DNA of 64,000 nt from Bacillota bacterium (GTDB lineage: Bacteria; Bacillota; UBA4882; UBA8346), in contig JAEXDA010000048.1 in the NCBI GenBank assembly GCA_023401925.1, positions 62,001-126,000 on the forward strand. Reading direction: 5' to 3'. Below the pieces are notes generated by a model. The model was given only the letters and a program-made list of their open reading frames with translations. It did no database searches and was not told the origin of the DNA. Positions 57,479 to 64,000 of this stretch are shown here, in pieces (the stretch's first letter is position 1; every line of letters begins with the position of its first letter). The position numbers were made by a program, and so were the translations under genes.

Positions 57479-59107
57479 TCAATGGGGCGGTCCCGAACTA
57501 ACAATAAAGTTCATTGCAGTTCCTAATGGAACTTTATCATAAGGCACCGGTCTTTGATCGACAACTACCCCTTCGGAATAAATATTGCTGGTCGTAGCTG
57601 TCGCCTGATTGTATACCAGCCCAAGGGAGCCCAACTCAGCTCGAACCTCCGATAAAGGACGTCCGATAAAATTAGGAATCTGGACCATATTTCCTGCGGT
57701 TGAATTAATAGTAACCGATACGCTTGCACCCCATTCAATCGTAGTATTTTCGGCGGGAAATTGGCGAACAACGGTTCCTTCAGGGCTTCCTTGAACCGAA
57801 GCGCTTAGAATATCACCGATTTTAAGGCCGGCCTCTTCTAAAGCCAATTGAGCTTCTACCTGTGTCTTTCCAATTAAATCTGGAACCCGGACCAATTGCG
57901 TTCCCCGACTGAGTACCACTTCAACCTGGCTTTGAATTCGTTTTTCTGTCCCCGGCGCCGGTTTTTGAGAAATAATCGTCCCCAATGGATAATTCGAACT
58001 AAAAAGCCGATTCACCACTTTAAGTTCTAATTTAACTTGAGAAAGTTCTGTCCTGGCTTTATTAACATCTTGTCCAATCAAATTAGGAACAGGAACCACC
58101 GCTCTTGGAGGGACAAAGATATCGAAAAAATACAGAAAAACAAAAAATAAAACAAATAACCCGCCTATCCCCAGCACAAACCAAAGTAACCAACTGGGAT
58201 GTTCTTTAGGATGATTATTTTCAGGTACCGTTCGATGCCATACTTGAGTTGGCAAATCAACCTCATTAAACAGGCTTGATTCCCGAGTGTTGATCGAATT
58301 AACCTGGACAATATCTTTAATAATTGCCAAAGCCGAAGGGTAACGCTTTTCGATCTCGCTAGCCATTGCTTTATCGAGAATTAACGAGATAGGCTGGGGA
58401 ATATCCGTTCGAATTTTCTCAGCAGGTAAATAATTATCCTGAATATGTTTTAAAGCAATCGAAACCGTGGTATCACCTTGAAAAGGTACAACCCCGGTAA
58501 GCATTTCATAAAGAACACATCCAAGTGAATATAAATCGGATTGGGGGCCGACAATCCCACCCTTGGCTTGCTCGGGTGAGGAATACTGGATCGATCCCAC
58601 AACCACTCCGGTTTGAGTAAAAGAACTGGCACTAATGGCTCTGGCAATACCAAAATCAGTAACTTTGACCTGACCGTCCGGAGTTATCAAAATATTATGA
58701 GGTTTTATATCACGATGTACAATATTGCGCTGATGAGCATGATGAAGGGCTGCTCCTATCTGCTTTGTGATATCAAGAGCCCGCTCAAAGGATAAAGGAG
58801 CTTCGCTCCGAATAATGTTTTTTAAATTATCACCGGGAATATATTCCATTACGATGTAGTCTACTCCATCTTCCTGTCCTACATCATAAATACCGACAAT
58901 ATTTGGATGGGATAAACTGGCTGCCGCCCTAGCCTCACGCCGAAAACGTTCAACAAATTCAACGTCACTGGCATATTGAGGGCGCAAAATCTTAATTGCT
59001 ACTGTACGGCATAATAAAGAACACTCTGCTTTATATACTAAAGCCATACCACCCTCGCCGATCAATTCCTGCAGGTGGTAGCGGTTACCCAATATTTTGC
59101 CGGTCAC
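57479..59107 (-). CDS. prkC: PASTA-domain serine/threonine protein kinase
   Basis: This 542-residue membrane kinase has a cytosolic Hanks-type kinase domain (about 8-270; GEGGMALVYKAECSLLCRTV, VHRDIKPHNILI with catalytic Asp, DFGIARA). One membrane helix lies at about 305-330 (LLWFVLGIGGLFVLFFVFLY). Three extracellular PASTA repeats follow (about 340-540; VPNLIGQDVNKARTELSQVK and similar). PASTA domains bind muropeptides and link cell-wall state to signalling. The start is GTG with GAGGTG upstream. It is adjacent to the cognate phosphatase gene; IreB, a known kinase target in Enterococcus, is encoded four genes downstream. Confidence 0.96.
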   Translation of the reverse strand: MTGKILGNRYHLQELIGEGGMALVYKAECSLLCRTVAIKILRPQYASDVEFVERFRREARAAASLSHPNIVGIYDVGQEDGVDYIVMEYIPGDNLKNIIRSEAPLSFERALDITKQIGAALHHAHQRNIVHRDIKPHNILITPDGQVKVTDFGIARAISASSFTQTGVVVGSIQYSSPEQAKGGIVGPQSDLYSLGCVLYEMLTGVVPFQGDTTVSIALKHIQDNYLPAEKIRTDIPQPISLILDKAMASEIEKRYPSALAIIKDIVQVNSINTRESSLFNEVDLPTQVWHRTVPENNHPKEHPSWLLWFVLGIGGLFVLFFVFLYFFDIFVPPRAVVPVPNLIGQDVNKARTELSQVKLELKVVNRLFSSNYPLGTIISQKPAPGTEKRIQSQVEVVLSRGTQLVRVPDLIGKTQVEAQLALEEAGLKIGDILSASVQGSPEGTVVRQFPAENTTIEWGASVSVTINSTAGNMVQIPNFIGRPLSEVRAELGSLGLVYNQATATTSNIYSEGVVVDQRPVPYDKVPLGTAMNFIVSSGPPH

Positions 59108-59261
59108 TTTTTCACCTCAATTCATGCCCATACCCCGATGTTACGAATCCACGAAAAAAATATGTTTCAACGTGAAAATAACAGTCTCATCAAGCTATTT
59201 ACGTTTATGATTACAATATTTAAAATAAAATTCGCCATTTATATAACAAATCCTGCTATAT

Positions 59262-59954
59262 TTATACTTCGATAACAATTACCGAAATATTATCGGTTCC
59301 ACCATCCTTATTAGCCTGTTCAACCAGCTGATCTGCGATGATTTGGGGCGCTTTTCCCGACATTAAAATTTCTTTAATTTTTCTTTCATCAACAATGCCA
59401 GTAAGGCCGTCACTACATAATAAAAACTTATCGCCTGAATGAGTTGAAAAGGAATTAACTTCAAATTCCAAATGACCTTCCGTACCAAGAGCCCTGGTTA
59501 AAACGTTTCTTTGCGGATGAATCTTGGCTTCTTCTTCAGTAATACTGCCATTTTTAATTAACTCAGCCACAAAAGAATGATCATTCGTTAATTGAACAAG
59601 ATTCCCTTCGGTCAATTGATATATTCTACTGTCACCCAAATGAGAAACAAAAGCCTGAGCCGTTTTCAGCAATAAAATAGCGATCGTTGTGCCCATACCT
59701 AAAAAATTTTCATTTTTAGCCATTTCTTCCAAAATGGCGGAATTTGCGCTTAAAACCGCCCTCCGAAGGCTTGCCACCGGATCAGCGTCCATTTCAACAG
59801 CCAAAACAGTTTCTACTGCAATAGCACTAGCAACTTCCCCGGCTTGATGACCACCCATTCCATCGGCGATTACAAATAAAGTGTCCCGATACCCAAAGGT
59901 ATCTTCATTTTGTTCTCTAACTTTCCCTTTATCAGTTTTAGCGCCAACTTCCAT
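59262..59954 (-). CDS. prpC: PP2C-type Ser/Thr protein phosphatase (Stp/PrpC)
   Basis: This 230-residue metal-dependent phosphatase has GAKTDKGKVREQNEDTFGY near the start and FVIADGMGGHQAGEVAS near residue 30. VSHLGDSRIYQL lies near 115 and LLCSDGLTGIVDER near 175. GGTDNISVIVIEV ends the protein. It reverses phosphorylation by PrkC. The start is an ATG with GGGAG upstream. A 154-base AT-rich gap separates it from prkC, longer than the overlap seen in Bacillus, so a separate ribosome-loading or promoter site may exist there. Confidence 0.95.
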   Translation of the reverse strand: MEVGAKTDKGKVREQNEDTFGYRDTLFVIADGMGGHQAGEVASAIAVETVLAVEMDADPVASLRRAVLSANSAILEEMAKNENFLGMGTTIAILLLKTAQAFVSHLGDSRIYQLTEGNLVQLTNDHSFVAELIKNGSITEEEAKIHPQRNVLTRALGTEGHLEFEVNSFSTHSGDKFLLCSDGLTGIVDERKIKEILMSGKAPQIIADQLVEQANKDGGTDNISVIVIEV

Positions 59955-59990
59955 AGCCTCACTCCCAATCTTTGTCCTTCAAAGTCCAGG

Positions 59991-60488
59991 TCAATCTTTT
60001 TCCAAGTTAACCTTAATCAGCGTTTCCCCGATTTTAATGAGATCTCCGGAAGATAGTGTCCTTTTTTTAATGACAACCGTCCCATTTACCCGGGTTCCAT
60101 TGGTACTCCCCAAATCTTCCAAAATTAACCGTAGGCCTTTGCGATGAATGATTGCATGAAAGCGCGACGCTTTAGGATCTCTCAGTAATATGGAGTTTTC
60201 AGGATGTCGCCCCACTCGAATTTCTTGTGTAACGGCAATATATTCCCGTCCTTGATCGATACCCGAGAGTACTCTGAAAATCCAGCGTGGCTCCTTAGCT
60301 AAAGGGCTTTCCCGTCTCAAGATTTTTGTTGTTTCCTGCTCATCCATATTTCCAACGAAAGAGTTCAACGTATTTTTTACTGCGCGCCAGGCCAAAGTAT
60401 GTTCATGAATCCCGTTTTTGATAAATAATCCTTTCCGCCAGTTTTTGTTTACTTTTGTTGCCTGAAATATTTTATCGATCCAGCTCAT
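59991..60488 (-). CDS. FHA-domain protein
   Basis: This 165-residue cytosolic protein has a basic N-terminal region of about 70 residues and a C-terminal forkhead-associated domain (about 72-155; IRVGRHPENSILLRDPKASR, FHAIIH, LEDLGSTNGTRVNG). FHA domains bind phosphothreonine, so it is a natural reader for the adjacent PrkC/PrpC pair. I use the ATG at 60488 with GGAG 5 bases upstream; a GTG lies two codons before. It overlaps rlmN by 17 bases. Confidence 0.9.
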   Translation of the reverse strand: MSWIDKIFQATKVNKNWRKGLFIKNGIHEHTLAWRAVKNTLNSFVGNMDEQETTKILRRESPLAKEPRWIFRVLSGIDQGREYIAVTQEIRVGRHPENSILLRDPKASRFHAIIHRKGLRLILEDLGSTNGTRVNGTVVIKKRTLSSGDLIKIGETLIKVNLEKD

Positions 60489-61545
60489 TTTCACTCCAAC
60501 CTTTTCCCTGCAGTTGACCGCAGGCTGCCGCCAGATTGGTTCCTCTTTCTTTGCGAATTGTCACTTCAATGTTGGCTTTCGTTAATTCGGAAACAAAATT
60601 ATGAATTTGAGCTTGCTTAGATCGTCGTAAACCGCTTTTAGCAATAGGGTTCAATGGTATTAAATTTACATGACACAGCGTTCCAGATAAAATTTGAATC
60701 AACTTTTGGACATCCTGCGGACGATCATTGACGCCATCAATCATTGTATATTCATAGGTCACCCGTCTACCCGTAAGTTCAATATATTGGCGAATGGCGA
60801 TCATTAATTGATCCAAAGGGTATTGTCCGGCTACAGGCATTAATTGTTTTCTCAACTCATCACTGGCCGCATGAAGAGAAATGGCCAAATTAACTTGAAG
60901 AGGCTCTCTTGCCAGCCTGATAATGCCTGGAATAATCCCACAGGTTGAGATGGTAATATGCCGGGCTCCAATACCCATCCCCTTGGGATCATTGATGATT
61001 CTAATCGCTTTTAAGGTCGCATCATAATTGATAAAAGGTTCACCCTGTCCCATCACCACGATATTATTAATCTTTTTCCCGCTAAGACGAGTCATAAAAA
61101 GGGCTTGATCGATAATTTCAGCTGGTGTCAGATTGCGAATCAAACCATTTTTCCCAGTGGCACAAAAGCTGCAGTTCATGCCACAGCCGACCTGGGTGGA
61201 AATACAAACAGTTTGGCGATTACTTTCAGGTATCAAAACACTTTCAATCGTGTTGCCGTCTTCAAGTTCAAAAAGATACTTAATTGTACCATCTTCATCT
61301 ACGAATTGGTCTTTTAGCTTTAATGAATGAATCAAAATTTGCTGATCATAAAAAAAGGAACGCAGATTTTTGGGTAGATCGGTCATTTCCTCCCAATCCC
61401 ATACTTGCTTTTGGTACATCCATGCGTACACTTGTTCTGCCCGGTATTTCGGTAAATCTAATGAAGTAAAAAAGTCTTGGACTTCCTGTAAATATAAACC
61501 TTTAATATTCAAATTTTTTAACTGCCTCTCCAGGATAAAAATCAA
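60472..61545 (-). CDS. rlmN: Dual-specificity rRNA/tRNA methyltransferase RlmN
   Basis: This 357-residue radical SAM enzyme methylates C2 of A2503 in 23S rRNA and A37 in some tRNAs. The cluster motif CGMNCSFCATGKNGLIRN lies near residue 122, GQGEPFINYDATLKAI near 168, and the catalytic cysteine near the C terminus in NLAAACGQLQGKG. The first dozen residues are uncertain: a GGAGAGG site lies inside the frame, so an inner TTG near residue 12 may be the real start. It heads the rlmN-FHA-prpC-prkC cluster. Confidence 0.95.
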   Translation of the reverse strand: MIFILERQLKNLNIKGLYLQEVQDFFTSLDLPKYRAEQVYAWMYQKQVWDWEEMTDLPKNLRSFFYDQQILIHSLKLKDQFVDEDGTIKYLFELEDGNTIESVLIPESNRQTVCISTQVGCGMNCSFCATGKNGLIRNLTPAEIIDQALFMTRLSGKKINNIVVMGQGEPFINYDATLKAIRIINDPKGMGIGARHITISTCGIIPGIIRLAREPLQVNLAISLHAASDELRKQLMPVAGQYPLDQLMIAIRQYIELTGRRVTYEYTMIDGVNDRPQDVQKLIQILSGTLCHVNLIPLNPIAKSGLRRSKQAQIHNFVSELTKANIEVTIRKERGTNLAAACGQLQGKGWSENELDR

Positions 61546-61607
61546 AGCATTATAATTAGCCTGAACAAAAATAATTGCAACTCTATCTGACCAAGATAAT
61601 AATGAGA

Positions 61608-61667
61608 AAGATATACAATATATATAGAATTCAGGTTTCCAAGATGCAGTTATATACTGTATATCTT
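61608..61667. terminator. Inverted repeat between spo0A and rlmN
   Basis: AAGATATACA (61608-61617) pairs with TGTATATCTT (61658-61667). It is AT-rich and weak; it may be the end of the spo0A transcript or part of the rlmN promoter region. Confidence 0.3.
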
Positions 61668-61724
61668 AATGATATTGTAAAGGCTTTATCCCATTCCTTA
61701 TTATGGACTCTTTAAAGTATCTCT

Positions 61725-62525
61725 TTACCCTGCTTTCTCTTCTAAACGTAATTTATCGGCAATTTTAGCAATAAATGAAGCCGAAGTTGGAAAACGATTT
61801 TTTTGATTTTCAAATCCAAAGAAATCTTCCATAAAGTCGGTATTGCCTCTTTCCCAACCGATTTCTATCGTATGCCGGATAGCCGATTCCACTCCGCTGG
61901 CGGTTGATTGATATTTTTCGGCAATCCTGGGATAAAGATTCTTGGTGATGTTCCCTAAAACTTCTACCTCTTTGGTGGCAATAATAATTGCATCCCTTAA
62001 GTAAGCATATCCACGAAAATGGGCCGGTATTCCCATTTCATGAAATAATTTGCTAACCTCAAGCTCCAATTCATTGGTGGATTTTTCGCGCCGAACCGGC
62101 ACTGTATAAGTGCCATGTTCATCCTGTACCCGGCCTACCCGAATGGAATTGTTCTTAATCACCGTAAATTGACGGATTCTTTCGAATAAATTGTTGGCAT
62201 CAAAAGGCTTTACCATATAATAAGTAGCACCAAGACCTGTCAGCCTCTGAATCATTGCCTCTTGCTCAAATGCAGTAAGTACAATGACAATCGGCCTTTC
62301 GGGAAAATCACTCAGTCTCTCCAAGACCCCGATACCATCTAAATAAGGCATCGTGATGTCGAGTATCAGTACCTCGGGTTTAGTATTTTCCACCACTTTT
62401 AGAGCTTCAAGCCCGTCATAAGCCACACCTGCTAATTCCATATCATCCTGAAAATCTATCAGTTCAGCTAAAGTATTGCATAATTCATGATTATTATCTG
62501 CGATAACAATCTTTACCTTTGGCAT
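61725..62525 (-). CDS. spo0A: Sporulation master regulator Spo0A
   Basis: This 266-residue response regulator has a receiver domain (about 5-122): VKIVIADNNHELCNTLAELI, phospho-acceptor in VLILDITMPYLDGIG near residue 56, and lysine in YMVKPFDA near 105. The C-terminal Spo0A DNA-binding domain (about 150-260) shows HFRGYAYLRDAIIIATKEVE, SGVESAIRHTIEIGWERGNT and FFGF. It starts the sporulation programme. A sigma-H-like promoter is seen upstream. Unusual: spoIVB and recN, the standard upstream genes, are absent; instead a GNAT gene precedes it. ATG with GGAGGGGG site. Confidence 0.97.
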   Translation of the reverse strand: MPKVKIVIADNNHELCNTLAELIDFQDDMELAGVAYDGLEALKVVENTKPEVLILDITMPYLDGIGVLERLSDFPERPIVIVLTAFEQEAMIQRLTGLGATYYMVKPFDANNLFERIRQFTVIKNNSIRVGRVQDEHGTYTVPVRREKSTNELELEVSKLFHEMGIPAHFRGYAYLRDAIIIATKEVEVLGNITKNLYPRIAEKYQSTASGVESAIRHTIEIGWERGNTDFMEDFFGFENQKNRFPTSASFIAKIADKLRLEEKAG

Positions 62526-62559
62526 GTTACCCCCTCCTTCAGAAAAAAGTGCTTTAATG

Positions 62560-62587
62560 ATTTCGACGGGAGAACGGCAATTCCTCT
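62560..62587 (-). promoter_or_regulatory. Sigma-H-like promoter and 0A-box-like sequence of spo0A
   Basis: On the minus strand AGAGGAATT (62579-62587) fits the sigma-H -35 consensus RnAGGAwww. GTCGAAAT (62560-62567) fits the -10 consensus RnnGAAww, and it lies 35 bases before the spo0A ATG. CGTCGAAA in the same place also resembles a Spo0A box (TGTCGAA). This suggests the same autoregulated control as in Bacillus; spacing of 11 bases between these elements is near the short end of what is expected. Confidence 0.45.
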
Positions 62588-62679
62588 TCTGTAAACTAGA
62601 CGCTCAATTCTGGAAATCATGATAAAGTAGCAGTTAGAAAGGATAAATTTTTTTTATATCAATTTGTTATTTCCCAACA

Positions 62680-63216
62680 TTATCCAACCATTTTTTGACA
62701 ATTCCTTTGATACCGAGTTCCTTTTACCTCCATTAAGATGATATCTTTCCAGTCTTTTTCGGTTCTGTGCAAAAGGCCGACAGGCCGAAATCCATTTTTA
62801 AGATAACAATTGATCGCTCGTTGGTTAAAATCATAAACCCTCAAATAAACCCGGGAAAAGTTCTTTGCCTGAAAAATATAATTCAAAACCAAACTTACAG
62901 CCTCGCTTCCAAGTCCCCGGCCCCAAAATTCCTTCTCGCCGATTCGAATCCGCAGTTCGGTTTCTCGTTTACTCCAGCAAATATGGTCCAATTCCATGTC
63001 CCCGATTAAACAACCATCTAGAGTTTCAATCGCAAAAATTTGATAATGGCGATCCGGAACATTTTCAAGATACCATCGTTCTAAATGAAAAAGATTATCA
63101 GGTAGTGTACAATCGACAAAATTCTGCAGTTCTTCGTCAATATTCCATCCAACCATTTTCGATAAGTCGCTTTTTTGCAGTGGGCGTAGCCGGATGTTTT
63201 TTCCGATAAGTTCCAT
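62680..63216 (-). CDS. GNAT-family N-acetyltransferase (RimJ type)
   Basis: This 178-residue GNAT protein starts with LIGKNIRLRPLQKSDLSKMV and contains the acetyl-CoA loop GEKEFWGRGLGSEAVSLVLN near residue 93. VYLRVYDFNQRAINCYLKNG follows near 120, typical of RimJ/L-like acetyltransferases that act on protein N termini, amino sugars or antibiotics. The substrate is not predictable. The ATG has AGGAGGG 5 bases upstream. It stands between the ymdB-family gene and spo0A, with own leader. Confidence 0.85.
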   Translation of the reverse strand: MELIGKNIRLRPLQKSDLSKMVGWNIDEELQNFVDCTLPDNLFHLERWYLENVPDRHYQIFAIETLDGCLIGDMELDHICWSKRETELRIRIGEKEFWGRGLGSEAVSLVLNYIFQAKNFSRVYLRVYDFNQRAINCYLKNGFRPVGLLHRTEKDWKDIILMEVKGTRYQRNCQKMVG

Positions 63217-63424
63217 GATATCCCTCCTGAATAATTTCAGTACAGTTTTGGTTTGAAGAAAGCGGCAACATTTGCTGAAATATCGGGGTTATTACGGAAC
63301 TATTTTTCTGGTTCTATGTCCTTTTTCCTTTAAGCAATTATAGCCAAGTCATTCCCTTTAATGGAAAGTTGTCAAAACCCATTCTTTAGATTACATAATC
63401 TAGAACCCTTTTTTATGTACCAAG

Positions 63425-64000
63425 TCAACTTTCCATGAGTCTCCGTATTCTTCGAATCGAGGTGGTAACGCCCGTATCATCCACATCAAGAATAACCCCG
63501 TTGAATTCAATCGGCCCACTGGCAACTTCAAAACGGGCTGGCAAATGAGTTACAAATTTTTTAACCACTATCTCCGGGTCAATTCCAAGTACCGAATTGA
63601 AAGGTCCCGTCATCCCTACATCGGTGATATAACCGGTTCCTTTCGGAAATATTCGTTCATCTGCAGTCGTGATATGAGTATGGGTGCCAAGAACTGCTGT
63701 CGCTTCCCCATCCGTATACCATCCAAGGGCCATTTTCTCCGAGGTTGCCTCAGCATGAAAGTCGATAATAATAATATTGGTCTTCTTCTTAATTTCCGCT
63801 ATACACTCATGAGCTGTTTGAAAAGGACAGGCGAGAGGATCCAAAAATACCTGTCCCAGGATATTAACAACACCCACCCGCACACCTTTCGGGGTTTCCG
63901 CAATATAATAACCTTCTCCGGGAGTTCCACCCGGATAATTAGCCGGCCTGATAAGCCGCCTTTCACGTTCCAAAACCTGATAAATCTCTTTATTATCCCA
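63425..64000 (-). CDS. ymdB: YmdB-family metallophosphoesterase, N-terminus cut by window end
   Basis: The frame is open from base 64000 (WDNKEIYQVL) to the stop at 63425, giving 191 residues, about three quarters of the family's usual 260. The visible end matches TIGR00282/YmdB: RLIRPANYPGGTPGEGYYIA, NIIIIDFHAEATSEKMALGW, VLGTHTHITTADERI and YITDVGMTGPFNSVLGIDPE carry metal-binding His and Asp residues. YmdB of Bacillus is a cyclic-nucleotide or phosphoesterase affecting biofilm and late development. Catalytic residues in the missing N-terminus are not seen. Confidence 0.93.
   Translation of the reverse strand, partial: WDNKEIYQVLERERRLIRPANYPGGTPGEGYYIAETPKGVRVGVVNILGQVFLDPLACPFQTAHECIAEIKKKTNIIIIDFHAEATSEKMALGWYTDGEATAVLGTHTHITTADERIFPKGTGYITDVGMTGPFNSVLGIDPEIVVKKFVTHLPARFEVASGPIEFNGVILDVDDTGVTTSIRRIRRLMES

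Noticed and set aside
1..64000. tRNA, rRNA or phage genes
   Set aside because: No cloverleaf, rRNA core sequence, integrase or capsid-type gene was recognised anywhere on either strand.

Overview
The window suggests a diderm, spore-forming member of the Firmicutes. The outer membrane is inferred from a compact Kdo/lipid A operon (kdsD, kdsC, kdsA, lpxK, waaA and an LPLAT-family acyltransferase, 10543-16125) and from a sugar-binding protein with a plain signal peptide and no lipobox. The spore-forming Firmicute background is inferred from spo0A, a Spo0E-like phosphatase, IreB, a PASTA kinase and a LysM protein with a spore-coat-like tail. Lineages such as Hydrogenispora/Limnochordia or Negativicutes would fit; the genus cannot be read from the sequence.

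Layout. 1-6204: a cut membrane protein, two secreted carbohydrate-active proteins (CBM5/12 protein; CBM2-CE2 esterase), an XRE regulator divergent from a Spo0E-like gene, and a DJ-1/PfpI protein. 6205-6949: a gene-free stretch with a composite element carrying two opposed copies of a ~174 bp structured repeat. 6950-10370: acyl-CoA dehydrogenase, etfB and a ferredoxin-fused etfA, probably an electron-bifurcating complex, with a small TIR element inside the operon. 10543-16125: lipid A/Kdo operon, with a terminator-like hairpin in its leader. 16639-19150: zinc-ribbon membrane protein, GT39 glycosyltransferase and cupin. 19166-29351: a sugar locus in which a YesM/YesN-type kinase-regulator pair, a binding protein and two ABC permeases feed a GH94 disaccharide phosphorylase. 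29455-33952: thioesterase, CBS protein, inositol-phosphatase family protein, a secreted DUF4015 protein and a small orphan. 34220-48750: DUF2298 membrane protein, opine-dehydrogenase-like protein, LysM protein, spermidine synthase, a large secreted TPR protein, Fe-ADH, tlyA, an HD dNTPase, a Cys-tailed protein, a TSCPD protein and a bactofilin-like membrane protein. 48808-64000: Ski2-like helicase, thrC, a lipoprotein, then the signalling and translation block ireB, cheX-like, rpe, rsgA, prkC, prpC, FHA, rlmN, followed by spo0A, a GNAT and a ymdB-family gene cut by the window end.

Most genes lie on the minus strand. No rRNA, tRNA, CRISPR, phage or full-length transposase gene was seen. The non-coding sequence is unusually rich in short inverted-repeat elements: two pairs of TGATTATAAAG-type ends, three to four IS-end-like mini-elements, a widespread-looking GC-rich inverted repeat, an AATCCTGGTTCA inverted pair and a 42 bp tandem repeat. 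The strongest candidate for something undescribed is the pair of ~174 bp repeats at 6318-6491 and 6667-6839, whose stems differ in sequence but keep pairing. All family assignments are from motif recognition by eye; no database search was run.
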